A stretch of 64,000 nt of DNA from Bagarius yarrelli. Its lineage: Eukaryota > Chordata > Actinopteri > Siluriformes > Sisoridae. The notes under the pieces are model-generated. The model had not been told where the DNA came from. It searched no databases and saw only the letters and a program-made list of their open reading frames with translations. The DNA is taken from assembly GCA_005784505.1 (NCBI GenBank), contig VCAZ01000003.1, positions 965,268-1,029,267 on the forward strand, in the 5' to 3' direction. Made by a program: the position numbers and the translations under genes. Below are positions 46,501-58,355 of this stretch, piece after piece (position 1 is the stretch's first letter; each line of letters opens with the position of its first letter).

Positions 46501-47079
46501 ATGGGACAATAGGGGAAAAGGAAGAAAAACTTAAAAAAGTGAAAAAAGGAAAATAAGCGAGACTAAGGAATTATGGTTTTTACTTATTAAGTTTTTACTT
46601 CTACACCAAGTGGTACCCAAAGTTCAACTTTAAAAATAAAAATGCCAGTCATCCCAAATACCACGATAGGACTCAGGAATTATAACTGTGATAGGAAAAA
46701 AATATTTGAAAATAATCCTTTTATTTATATTTTTTAATATATATTGTCAGGTGCAATGCCAACCAAGGTGAAAAAAAAAAACAGTGAAAAAGATTGAAAA
46801 AAAAAAAAGTTTTTTTTAAAAATTTAAAAAAGACAAAAATGTTTAAAATGATACCTCTTTACTGAAAATTAATAAAAAAATATTATGTGTTTCAGAGACT
46901 GAAAAAAAAAAAAAAAGATTGCAAAAATGAAAAATGTTTTATGAAAGCATTAAAATTAATAAAAAAATTATTATTATGGTTTTCAGAAAGATTTTCTTCG
47001 GAAAAAGCCTATTGATACTATCAAAGTTTTCATTAAATTAATCAAACTTTTCATTAGGAAAGAAAGAAAAGACAATTAA
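46501..47079. other. A-rich intergenic sequence
   Basis: Long A runs with GTGAAAAAGATTGAAAA-like units repeated irregularly (46766-46960). It looks like degenerate slippage sequence. No gene. Confidence 0.45.
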
Positions 47080-47410
47080 ATTTAATTCAGGTTTATTTAT
47101 ATGGCGCTTTAAACAATGGACATTGTTAAGACAAAACAGACATTTAAATTAATTCATTTACATTATATGAAAAAAAATCAAATGCTTTAAAAACATGACA
47201 TTAATGTCTTTAAGCATCCTTTACAAACATGAAAATCAATGCAAATTCGAAACGAATGATTAATAAAAGTTAAAAGAAGAAAAACATCCCTAAAAACATC
47301 CCCAGTGATCAAGCCTGGGGCGACTGTGGCAAAGAAAAACTGCCTTAGATGGTACGAGGAAAAAACCTTGAGAGGAACCAGGTTTAAAAGGTACATTTGG
47401 GTGACTCTTT
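47080..47410 (-). mobile_element. Fish interspersed repeat, 3' module
   Basis: TTTATTTATATGGCGCTTTA at the left, GATCAAGCCTGGGGCGACTG and ACCTTGAGAGGAACCAGG at the right. Reverse relative of 19600-19740, with a 3' end resembling the L2-clade 3' UTRs. Confidence 0.55.
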
Positions 47411-47831
47411 ACCAGAGGGTGTGTTTTAAACATGAATTAATTTATTTTAAACACTTAGTAGTGTGATCTGTCTTTTAGGGCCTGTTTACACCTGGTCACT
47501 TCATGCATTTTTGCTAATTGAATAGCTATCTTATAAAGTAAATGCATATATAGGTATATAAATCCTTTGGAGGTGGTCTGAGATGCATTTCAGACAAAAC
47601 TGGACAAATCTAAATACATCCCTTTGTTTAAACCACATAGGTCAGACCTTGTCTCCTCCTATATGGAAATACAACACTCACTTTAGCACCGGTATAGCCT
47701 GACAGAGGTGACTGAATTTATTTACAGGGTTACACAAAGATATTCGAAGGTCGGACGCTCCGTTCGGAAATAGAACAGCAAGTCTTTTTTCATGAAAGAA
47801 GACAGCACCAACCTTTTCCACCAGTGTTGAT

Positions 47832-48314
47832 TAGTGATGGGAAGTTCAGCTTGTTTTACCGACTTGGATTTTAAGTCTTGCTCAGAAAAATGAACAAATC
47901 TTTTTTTTGTAATTTCATTCATTTTAGCAAAATATAATAAAAAATGTCATGTTTTACCTCCCTAACACAACTACTACTTACCCAAACCACACTACAAACA
48001 ATACTAAACTACAATGCTATAAGAAACAGAAAAGATTAATTCATTGTTTATCTGGGTCGTCAGTCTACTATTAGCTCACCTCACCTCATAAACCCATGCA
48101 GTCTGAGGCGGAAAGAGAATTAATTAGTTCATTAGTAGTCTTCGGGTTTGAGGCATTCGAGCATCACTTGACAACCCCATATGCTTAATCAATGCAGTCT
48201 AAGCCGGAAAGAAAACCGACTGAACAAATTACTCTCTGAGACGACTCGTTTTCCCTGAGTCACAATAAAGATTCGTTCAAAATGAACCAATCGTTTAAGA
48301 ATGACCCATCACTA
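47832..48314. mobile_element. hAT-like MITE with short TIRs
   Basis: Ends TAGTGATGGG and CCCATCACTA are exact inverted repeats, extended imperfectly inward (AAGTTC, GAATGA). Flanking octamers GTGTTGAT (47824-47831) and CTATTGAC (48315-48322) agree at five of eight positions, compatible with an aged 8-bp target duplication. A related unit (CAGTCTGAGGCGGAAAGA and CAGTCTAAGCCGGAAAGA) occurs twice inside, at about 48097 and 48196. No coding capacity. Confidence 0.65.
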
Positions 48315-48499
48315 CTATTGACTCCGAGCTCTTATCCATGTATCTTGCTGGGTCTCCAAGTTTAATACTGTCGACAGTAAAAAAAAATACTGTTTTCTTT
48401 TGACTGCATACACAAAGCCAAACAGCGCAAAATAACCATATCAGGTCAGCAGAAATATAGCAAGAAAAAGAAGATTAATCCTCTCATTTGAATAGAGGT

Positions 48500-49290
48500 G
48501 ATATGCCAAATGCCATAAATGTGAATATATATTTATTTAGGAAGGACGTCACTAAAGGCCTAAGTGTAAAAGTCACAGCCTGCCACTTGAATCTTCACTA
48601 TAATTTGTGTCTCTTCTGGACTCAGCATTTCATTGGTATGGTCTGTGTGTGTGGCACAGCAACTCGATGACCCAGTAATTATTGTTTAATTATGTTAAAG
48701 CAGTTCTTAAGCCGAAAAAGAAGGACCCAGCATATAAAGTGTTATTTCATGTGCTGTATGCTTGAATTAGCCCAGGCTGCTGTGGCGAGTATGTGTAACC
48801 AAACAGCACCACTCTCAAGACTGCTTATTTTTCTTGGAGTGAGAAAGAGAGGAGAAAGTAGGACAGGTTTTCATTGCTTTAGCTCACCGTGTGCCCTACG
48901 TATTACGATTCGTCATGGAATTTGGAACTTTCTTGTAATTAACAGTCTTTTTACTATTTATTTTACGTAATGCAGACAGGGTGAAAGAGTTCAAGGGCCA
49001 CCTCTGTGTTTGCACAGATTTTTGGCTTTTTCAGTTCATCTTCACTTGTGGTCTTTTATGGACAGAGCCATGCTCGACAGCACTTTGCCTTCGAAAGAGA
49101 AATAATTTTTTTTAATTCTTTCCCCTCTATCCTGTCCCTATTCTACAGAAATGGCTTGGGGCCATCCAGCTGTATAACCATAATGTTCAGGTATGCTTTA
49201 TTGACATATGCTACGTCAAGTCTAGGGGTGAATACAGATCGTCTTTCAAACTGCTGGGAACGCCTGGATCCCAGGACAGTGTGATATATT
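48500..49290. promoter_or_regulatory. Candidate cis-regulatory region
   Basis: About 800 bp of non-repetitive sequence. Notable strings are CTTGAATTAGCCCAGGCTGC, CTTGTAATTAACAG, ACGTAATGCAGACAGG, TTCAAGGGCCACCTC and CAGCTGTATAACCATAATG. Several 60-92 aa open frames have no protein features. Confidence 0.35.
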
Positions 49291-49840
49291 GCACTTATAG
49301 CTACTTTCTGTACTTGGAGCAGCCAAAAGAAAAAAAAGGCATGGGCAGTATCTGTAAAGCAGCATACATAAAAAATGTGCTAAAGAAATTTCTTTTAGCT
49401 GGTTATGAACTAAGACGGTCATGTGTCAGAAGTCAAAAGCAGACAGTGTTGCTCTTTAAAGTTCAAACTGACTATTGCACATAAAAAAATGTCTAGACTA
49501 GTTTTCCATTCACATTTTGGGTGGTATTACTAAACGTTTGTCAAATTAGCATGTATTTGTTTTCTTTATTTAATATTAAATGAGTAAATAATGAATGATA
49601 AAAACCGGAATGTGTAAATAAAGAAAAAAAACCCCAATGCACTGTGGCATGGTCACGTGACCTAATTCAAAATGACTTCCTGAGTGTCTCTGCATTTTCA
49701 TTTGCAATAGATCTGTGATTCTGAGTTTATTTTATAATGTTCACTAACGTATTTCTTAAGTTCTCAAAAATACATTTGCAAAAACTTAAGAAAAATAGCA
49801 GGGCTATATACCCAACTAGCAAGACTGGATTACATTTAAT

Positions 49841-50172
49841 TTTACATTTACAGCATTTAGCGGTTGCTTTTGTCCAGAGTGACGTACAAATGTGCTTTAA
49901 GTCATATTATTGAACAGCTCAATATTGGTACAATAGTTCACAAATCAGTGTAACAACAACAAAAACTGTTGAAAGACCAGCATGGGATGTTTTATTTTAT
50001 TTTTTTAAATGTCAAGAGCTAGGTATTTAAGAAAGAGGTGGGTTTTCAAATGTCTCTTGGAGACAGTCAGTGACTCTGCTGTTCTGACATTGATGGCAGG
50101 TTCATTTCACCATCTTGGTGCCAGAACAGAGAAAAGTCTTGGAGCAGACTTAGCTTGTGTCCTAGGGGATGG
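49841..50172 (-). pseudogene. LINE 3' end with SINE-sharing tail, copy 2
   Basis: Begins with the reversed tail (TTTACATTTACAGCATTTAG, TTGTCCAGAGTGACGTAC). The RT C-terminal remnants follow on the minus strand (complement of TTCTGTTCTGGCACCAAGATG and CAATGTCAGAACAGCAGAG). Same family as 28285-28764. Confidence 0.65.
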
Positions 50173-50429
50173 TGGATGGTGGATTATGAAGTTTAGCGCT
50201 CGTACATATGAAGGTTAGCGCTTGTACATATGCTGCTTTATTTTATATGACTTAGATTTTGTCGGCGATAAAGATTTCTAGTCTTGATTGAATTATAATT
50301 TCTGTGTAACTGCGCAATTTCATCCAGTCGGCACAACCTTTTTTGCAAATCTGACCAATCACTGTAATGCGCACAACTGTCAAGACTGTCAAGATGTTAT
50401 AGCATTAATTTATTCCTTCACTGTTACTA

Positions 50430-50720
50430 AGAGACTCAAAGCATGACAATGTTTCTGTGCACAAAACCCATGCACTTTATGAAGACATGCTGTGTTCTGA
50501 TTGAAGTGGAAGAACCGGATTGATCGCACAGCCCTGACTCTGACTCGACCCCACTGAACACCTTTAGGATAAAGGGGAACCTTGAATGCAATAAAGACAT
50601 CCTTATCTCAACATTAGTTTCTGATCTCACTAATACTATTGTAGCTAAATGAACACAAATCCACACAGTCAAACAACACAATCTAAAGGCTTTTCAGAAG
50701 TTCCAAACTCAATCTGGAAA
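50430..50720 (+). pseudogene. Tc1-type transposase C-terminal relic
   Basis: GTGCACAAAACCCATGCAC (a VHK-like start), GAAGTGGAAGAACCGGATTG, then CGACCCCACTGAACACCTTT (DP.EHL-like, the region after the second catalytic Asp) and CTCACTAATACTATTGTAGC. Stops and shifts occur throughout. It is the 3' half of the element behind the nonautonomous copies. Confidence 0.6.
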
Positions 50721-51595
50721 ATCAGATCACTGGATCTATAGTTATAGCTTAATATTTCTTTAATTATTCTGATCAATAAAATTTAAAAATTTGTAGGTCT
50801 GTTTTACAAAGTTTTAAATATAATGCATGACAAAACACTAACAACAACATGCCAATAATTGCAACCAAGCAAGGATTATAAAGAGTTCTTTGTGCCTTTC
50901 TACTGGCTAATTTCACTCATCAATACAAACAAAAGCACTGCAGGTTAGATGAGTGATACGTGAAAACACTTTTTATTGCTTTTCGATGTACGTTTTTAAG
51001 TTTGTAGCTGCTCAAGTTTGGTGAACAATCTTTTGTGATGTAGCCAGAAATTCATTTTAGGTGCTGTTGCTTATATTTTTATAATAGCAGATTGTTAATA
51101 AATTTCTGAACTTTCGCCTTGGGTATAATATATTGGCAAAACGATATACTTATTTAAGGGTGTTCCTCAAACATTTACCAATATTCCTAGGTTGTAAATC
51201 AATATATGGCCTTACTAACCTCCTGACTGTATTTCTCACAACCTGACTACATACTTGCATTGCAAAGTATTCTTGCAGACATTAACAACCAGCAGACATT
51301 AACTACCAGCAGAACCGGAAGCTTTGTTATAATTTTGAAAAATCATTTCTGTCATGGCTTTTAGAGAGGATAATCACCTAGCATCGAGTCATTAGGCTTA
51401 AACCTCATATAGAACATCAAATAAAGTTACAAATCACTAATTTACTGATCATTTAAGAGCTACATTGTTAACAAGCTACTGGCCGTTCTATCACACTGGA
51501 AGGATTTCACAATTAGCATTAGCACAATTAGCATTAGCAAAGCATTTCAAATGTAGTCTACTGCAACTTGGTCCTACCTCTGAGTACAATTTCTC
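50721..51595. other. Unique intergenic sequence
   Basis: AT-rich. ACAATTAGCATTAGC is tandemly duplicated near 51510-51540. No gene. Confidence 0.4.
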
Positions 51596-51960
51596 CTCTG
51601 CCGATGATTCAGAATGCAGCTGTACGTGTTGTTTTTACACACCACCTCACCTTTGCATTCCCACCACTGGCTCCCAGCAGCTGCATGCATTTAAAACACA
51701 GATGCTTGCCAACAAAGCCAAAGCACCCTCCTACCCTTTAAGCACTTATCACTCCTTGCATAGCGCAACGCTCCCTTAGATCCACAAGCACCGCTCGGCT
51801 AGTCCCCCTATCCCCTAGGGCACAAGGTAGGTCTGCGTCTTGATTATTCTCTGTTCTGGCACCAAGATGATGGAATAAACTTCCTGTCAATGTCAGAACA
51901 GCAGAGTCACTAGCTGCCTTTAATAGACGATTAAAGACTTAAATTTTGTCTTAACTAGCA
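51596..51960 (+). pseudogene. LINE 3' end, copy 3
   Basis: GCCGATGATTCAGAATGCAG, ACTGGCTCCCAGCAGCTGC, ACAGATGCTTGCCAACAAAG and CAATGTCAGAACAGCAGAG. It is colinear with 28285-28764 but has small internal deletions and lacks the tail. Confidence 0.65.
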
Positions 51961-52256
51961 CTGGACAATTAAAAAAAGTATCTATGCTGCCCTTTCAACA
52001 GTTTTTTGAGTTGTTACACTTTTTTATAGACAATTGCACAAGTTTTTGGGGCAAACCTGACCTGTTGAAAAGAGATGGTAATAATCCTTCATGGAGTGGT
52101 GCCGCTCTTTTCTCTAGAAAATTGGCACATAGTTTTAGAGTTTGCACTTGACTAACTGAGGTTAGGTCAGAAAGCAGACAGACTGGCTAAACTTACCATC
52201 TGCTAGCCGTCTCACGTCACAGAAGTTTAAGATTAACAGTTGAATTGATGTATAAA

Positions 52257-52800
52257 AAAAGTATATAATACAGAGAAACAAATGATAAATCTTGGCCTAT
52301 TAAATATCAGGACTATTTCTGCAAAATCACTGATCATAACGTTTACAGAAAACTGTCTAAAACCAGATGAATACGTTGATTTTAAATGAGTCTACAACCC
52401 AAGAATACTGTTAGAAATTTGAGTTGTGTCCAAAAGGAAAAGGGGGAGGTCTTGCTTGAATTTATAACAATATTTTAGTATTTCTCAGAGAGCAGGTTTC
52501 AAATATAATTCATTTGAAGCAATGCCGCTGTATATATAATTATCCAGATAAACAAGTGTTAATGATAAATTCATATACAAAATTTATCAAAGAATTTGCT
52601 GATTTCCTATCAGAGTTAGTGCTGGCTGCAGATAAAGTCTTAATTTGTAGTGATGTTAATATCCATGTCAATAATAAAAAAATCTTTGGGATCAGCATTT
52701 CTAGACATTCTGAATGCTGTTGGGGGTAACATAAGTTTCAGGTGATAGTATACTTAAATCATGCTTTACATTTAATACTACCATATGGAATTAATAATAA
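52257..52800 (+). pseudogene. LINE endonuclease (EEP) domain relic
   Basis: Fragments in several frames follow the order of the L2-type endonuclease: LGLLNIRTISAKS, ENCLKPDEY, KRKGGGLA-like, and in the longest frame FIKEFADFLSELVLAADKVL then ICSDVNIHVNN, matching the family's LLILGDFNIHI motif with D/N active-site residues. Stops and shifts are frequent. It is probably the 5' part of the same insertion as the following 3' UTR, with the RT deleted between. Confidence 0.65.
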
Positions 52801-52829
52801 TTAATGCAAAATCTGCTCGATAATTTCGC

Positions 52830-53137
52830 TGCAGCATGGAACAACCTGCTGGTTTCTATGGCCAGGGGAGAACCTTTCCCTTAACCTAGCCTGGTTTCTC
52901 TTAAGGATTTTTCTCTATTTTGTTACAGATAAAGTTTTGGTTCCTTGCTGCTGTTGCCCCTGGCCTGCTTAGTTAAGGACTCTTAATTTACAGATACTAG
53001 CTAAACTAAACTGATTCGTTTTAGTGAGTGTTTACTATCATCCTTCTATTGACACAGTATTCTTTTATTTGATTTTGTAAAGCTGCTTTAACAGATCTCT
53101 ATTGTTAAAAGCGCAAAATAAATAAAGGTGACTTGAC
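52830..53137 (+). mobile_element. L2-clade LINE 3' UTR fragment
   Basis: GGTTTCTCTTAAGGATTTTT, AAAGTTTTGGTTCCTTGCTG, GTAAAGCTGCTTTAACAGA and AATAAAGGTGACTTGAC. The plus-strand counterpart of the copies at 24.9, 27, 39.6 and 39.9 kb. Confidence 0.75.
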
Positions 53138-55499
53138 AAACTGTGGTAGCTTTATATGTCACAATTGTGTCTTGGCCAAAAAAAATTGCTATGAAATAAA
53201 GAGTCTTGCTGTTAGCTTAAAGGTCTGACTGGGACTGGGTCCATGTCTCAGGTAAACGGCATATCAATACTTTCCATGTGTGCAGTAAATAAAAAAATTA
53301 ATTGGTAATTACAATATGGTTCAATAACTACTGTGTAACTGCGTAATGCGAGCAAAGAGGATAGAACAATTACTTTTTTTAATGTATCTTTTGTTTGTGT
53401 AATATATGTAAATGTCATTTTTATAGATGTACCTGCAATTTTGTTAGAAGCAAATCAATCTTTTTAAAGAATTGTGGTAAAGTCACATAGAAACAGGTTG
53501 AAATCATAAGCTGGCACCAGGTTGGTTAAAAGTGCTTGGGGCTAAATGTATGACTCATTTTGTGTTCTTAGTAAATGTTTGTTTAAAAAAAAATAGAAGA
53601 TTTGTATTAGGCTGTCACGAGTGAAATATCCAGAAAGGCAGGACACTTTCAATCCTGACGTGTAGCATTTGTTTGAGCTTGCAGAAATAAAAAGTGCATC
53701 ACATGATCATGCCATTTACAGACGCACTTTTGTTTGACACAATGACAGGTTAGTAATGTCAGCTAGAAAAAAAAAAAGCATAGGACCTAATATGCTGTTT
53801 ATCTGATGGAAGGCCACTAATGAAAAAAAAAACAGAGAGATTCTTTATCACACTGTCAAAAGAAGTAGTTTAACATGTCTCTCAATTAGATTTTATTTCT
53901 GTAAACTAGTCCCGAGCTATTATTCACTTAGCTAGAGTGGTGTGTATTAATCTAACATAAAGGCATAATTGAGTACCTGTAGAGAAACTACTGGGAATGC
54001 TGTAGGGAATCTTCTGCCCTGCTACTGAGCAAGGAGTTTCTGACTACTACGGACTACGGAAGGCTGGTTGCCTCATTACCTGCTTATCATCTGTTTTCGT
54101 AGCCGGTAGGGTGGACATGAATGCATGAATGTTGCTGATCCTCTTAATGGAGAGGATGGCCAGTAGAAAACACCTTTTTTATGGTTAGGTGTCTGTATGA
54201 ATCTTCCTCCAGTGGTACATAGGGGGGGTTCGGAGAGCCTCCCCAACACCATGGCCTGATCCCATGACGGAATTCAGGCAGCAGGCCAAAAAATATTCCT
54301 TCGGACACCACACTGCCAAGAAGTCTACTAAAAAAAAATCAGCCTCTTAAGCCTGACTTCCTGTACATCTTGGGCCAGCTGCCCCGGCCCCGGGGCAAGC
54401 AAACTGGCTACTAAGCTCTTTCTGAGCTCTAATAGTTGTGAAGATGGCTGACAAATCGTACCTTTTTTAGCGAGCCCATGCTTACACACATGCTTCAGGG
54501 CGAAACTTATTTTAAAAAAAAGGCATTCCCAAAACATTTTGACGGAGCTCAAGTTTAAAAAAATACCTAAATACATCATTGCAGTAAAATCACTTTATTA
54601 CATAACCACCTCTGTTTATATATCCTGAATAAAAGCATCTGATTCAGTAACTGTAGTAAGCGATTTATAATTACATGCATTTCCTGGGACTTTAAATTCA
54701 CTAGAACCAAAAATTAAACCGAAAAGCATTTTTTTCTGTAAGTTGTGATCTATAAAGAGGATTTAAAATAATTCTTAGGTTAATGTAGAAAGCAGCAGTG
54801 TTGGATTCGGTTCTTATCCTGTGTGATTTGTTGACTCAGAAGTTAGTTTTTTTGGTGCATTCTACCCGGATAAATCGTGGCTGTTTTTAAATAGCACCTC
54901 AGAGTCGTTTCACCAAGACCATTTTAAAAAGATCTGCAAACACTCAATCACTCACACACTAGCACACACAAATATAATTTACCAGATGTTCCCTGTGCCT
55001 GTGTTTGTGTCTGTGTTTGGCCAACGTAATGTATGTCATCCATAGAATTCCCACGTGGATCTAGGGTAGCAATGCCAAAGAAAGGAAAAGAAAAAGAAAG
55101 AGAAAGATGGGGAGAAAGAGAGATTTGGTGACAGATGGAATGGAGTCATTGCCTTTTCAGCATTTCAATATCAGACCTGTCCATGTTTTTTTCCAAATCT
55201 TAACAAGGATCCATGACTAAATAATGCATGCTTTAACATGCAAGTCATGTGTATACACACAGTAAGTCACATAAACCTACACACAGGACTACATACTTCA
55301 GCTGCCATTTAATATAACAAATGATTGTGCTGTCAGGCTTTCCCAGTCCTAAATAATGACATCCTCAATAACAGATGTCTCAATCAAAGACAAAAACTAT
55401 AGTGATGTTTTTTTTTCCTTTTCTGGTCCACCAAAGATCTGACCTGAGACAACGAACAGTCCAAATAAAACAAGACAAGTCACATATACACTCACCAAA

Positions 55500-55535
<36 letters not shown>

Positions 55536-56166
55536 GTCATACTATAAGAGTTAGAGCTTAAAGAAACAATGCATAAACTGTCTTGGGACAGGATAGAGAC
55601 GGCTGTAAATAGACCGTTAATTCAAGATCTGTGTTGTGTGGATTGTCAATCAGGGAGACACACCCAAAGTGCTGCTAAAATTAAAATAGAGCAAATGCTG
55701 GGTGAAAGTACAGTCTGAGATTATATAAACCAGCAGCCAAACTGAACAACGCTGATGATGTGCCAGTCAACAGGCCGTTATAAAAAAATCCAGGAAAATT
55801 TAAATAAATAATAAATACAAAGAAGAAGCAAAGCATTTCCCGAATAGTGATGTTTTGCAACACAATGTTTTACAGAGTTGTGAACTAGTTAAAAAAATAG
55901 GTAAAAACTCTGGATACACTCCTTCTATGGAACACATTCATTAAAATCACATTATTTTACCAAAATACACTTGCATTTTCACATGCCCACATACTACACA
56001 CTCCTACACATACCACATACCTAAAAGTTCACTTTTCAAAAATATTTTCTTAAATTGAAAAAACACTCTTGGCCTCATACACAGACTCTGTCCTTTATAT
56101 TCTGTTTTATTTGGGTGAAGTTTGTTCTGATTTGTGCTGTTGCACCCCTTTGTTAGGTCTGTGCAG
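53138..56166. other. Long unique intergenic stretch
   Basis: No gene and few recognised repeats. A (CA)n microsatellite lies at 55503-55532. GC-richer unique patches at 54030-54180 (CTCATTACCTGCTTATCATC, CTCTTAATGGAGAGG) and 55150-55480 (TAAATAATGCATGC, AAATAATGACATCC) may be regulatory, but evidence is weak. Confidence 0.4.
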
Positions 56167-56691
56167 ACATACACTATTTGACCAAATGTATTGAAACACC
56201 TGCTTATGTGTTTTTTAAACACCCCATTCCAGATTAAGTCTCATTTGTCCTTCTGTATTAACTTCAGCACCTCTGGAAAGACTTTTCACTAGATTGTGTC
56301 ATGTGACTGTGTGGATTTAATAATTTGGACACATTTAGTATTCAGTCTTATTGAGATCAGACACTAACATTGCGGTAAGGATGTCTGGGGTGCAGTCAGT
56401 TTTCCGGTTTATCCTAACTCTATCCTTCAGTTTAAAGGGGTTAAGTCAGAATCAGGGCTCTGTGCAGGACACTTCAGTTCTTTAACTCCAACCAGAACAC
56501 AGCATGTCTTCATTAAGTTTAGGGGTTTTCATGGAGACAGGGGTATTGTCATGATGGAACACTGTTTGAATCTCCTAGTTCCAGTAAAGGAATAATGTAA
56601 AGAAACAACAAACAAAGACATTCTAGACATTTGTTTACTTCAGATGTGCTGATGTGGATGTGCTGGTTAGGTGTTCACAAACCTTTGCCAC
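56167..56691 (+). mobile_element. Tc1-like nonautonomous element, both ends present
   Basis: Left end CATACACTATTTGACCAAAT, right end AGGTGTTCACAAACCTTTGC. The interior has AAACACCCCATTCCAG, CTTTTCACTAGATTGTGTC, CTCTGTGCAGGACACTTCAG, GGTATTGTCATGATGGAACA and the transposase-derived GACATTCTAGACATTTG. About 525 bp, the best representative of the family here. Confidence 0.75.
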
Positions 56692-56999
56692 CGCGGTCCT
56701 GGTGGAATTCTGCGTTATTTCACTAGTCCTTGATTGCAAATTGGAGAAATGTCAAGGTTGTAATCACCACTTATGAATTTGTGTCTATTTTAATGTCCTC
56801 TGACAAGTTTAATACTTTAAGGCATCATTTAAGGCATTAAGAATGTGTATGCTTATAAAAAAAGGGGGAAATAGATTTTTCTTGAAAGGGTCTAGTAGAA
56901 AACTAAAGGTTCTTAATTTTCAAACAGGCCCTAGTTTAAAAGCCCTTTGTTGTATATTAGTCTTTGCACAACAGCTCAAAGGCAACCATTTTTAACCCA

Positions 57000-57490
57000 A
57001 AAGTGCCCCTGATTTAATGCTCGGTAGGTCATCTGGCAAAGCCGAGGCTGGTTTCAAACATTACGCTAGGGCCAAAAGTGCAAATTGCAAACACATGCAA
57101 ATGTGTCATTCTTCCTTCAACCGTTTGATTGCTTCTTGCCGAGATGAATCATACATCCTCTCTGTATGTTACATTTCTTTCCTAGGCAATTAATAATAAT
57201 ACAGTGACTTATTCTTGCTGGCCATCAGGGATTAGGTCAAGGAAGAGAAGGGATTTGACTCATAATAATGTTTTCCATTTTTGAGAACGGTCTGCCAAGC
57301 CTGAGAACACTTCCTAAAAGCCACAGCCAGCATTCACGGCCACTGAGGTTTGTCCAGCTGACAAACACGCGGCCAGACGGCCATGCATTTAGCTGGATCC
57401 ATGTCAGAGTTGCCCGCTTTGAAGCTCAAAACTGGGGTTTCAATGGATTGCAAATTGAGCTGCATTCTTTATGGTTAGGATGCGTTTAAA
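57000..57490. promoter_or_regulatory. Candidate cis-regulatory island, strong
   Basis: About 490 bp, non-repetitive and GC-richer toward the right. It has an octamer ATGCAAAT (57095-57102), GGCAATTAATAATAATACAG, GGGATTAGGTCAAGG, TTGACTCATAATAATG, ATGCATTTAGCTGG and GATTGCAAATTGAGC. The 73-aa plus frame (57268-57489) has no domain. Among the best enhancer candidates in the desert. Confidence 0.45.
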
Positions 57491-58139
57491 TAGAGCTGTG
57501 GTTTAAGTAGGGAGGAAGGGAGAGAAAACAAGGGAGGGAGGACGTTTCCAAGGTTGCTTATTAGAGAAGATGTCGGGAAGGGTGTAGCGAGCAATGGAGC
57601 ATTGCGACCTCAGGGCAGTTCAGACTAATTAACCCAAAATATAATCCAGAACAGTATCTACTTCCCAAATAACCATAAAAATCCATTTCCAGTCTTCATT
57701 CCTTCACACCTATGTGTGTGTGTATGTACATGTAGGTTATATAGCGGTCTTCCCTCTGGCTGTGAGTGAATTATGTCTGACTTTTTTTTATTTTTAACAG
57801 GAAGTTCCTTAGGCAAGAGGAATTTTGGAACATGCTCAGCCAACACATACTCACACATTCACACAGAGACATACAGGTGAGAAAAGAAAGTGTGTTTTGT
57901 ACAATGTGAGTGTATATGCATGTTATGGTATGTAGGTGTGTTGGTTTTAGATTCTTTAGTGCAAGAAAAGGCAATACCAACAGTTACGACATTTCTCTAG
58001 TTTGATATTTCTGTGGATTAGTCATTCTTCGTCAAATGACACGGTGACAAAGCTGCAAAGCAAACATGGAAACTTTAGCTGCTAAGCAGAGCTTTTGCAG
58101 CATCGCTTGGGCCAAAAAAATGACAAAACCTAATAATAC
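57491..58139. other. Unique intergenic sequence
   Basis: Purine-rich patch (57509-57560), otherwise unremarkable. No gene. Confidence 0.4.
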
Positions 58140-58355
58140 AGTGGTATGAAAACAATGAACAAAAGTGAAGGTTCTGGGCTTTAACTTGAATGAAAACCAG
58201 TTTACCCTCATCGTCCGAGATACTCTCAACATTCGGTCAGGTCTAGACGGCTTCATTTCTCATAATCTTCATCTTCAGAGGTTTATACTTTCTCCAGGTG
58301 TTGAGTTGGAGCGGAAAACAGCAGCATTATCAAGAAAACCAAAAGACACACCCAG
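58140..58355. promoter_or_regulatory. Candidate cis-regulatory island
   Basis: Unique block with GAACAAAAGTGAAGG (SOX-like), CTTTAACTTGAATG, CTTCATTTCTCATAATC and CCAGGTGTTGAGTTGG. Open on both strands (64 and 74 aa) without features. Confidence 0.28.
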
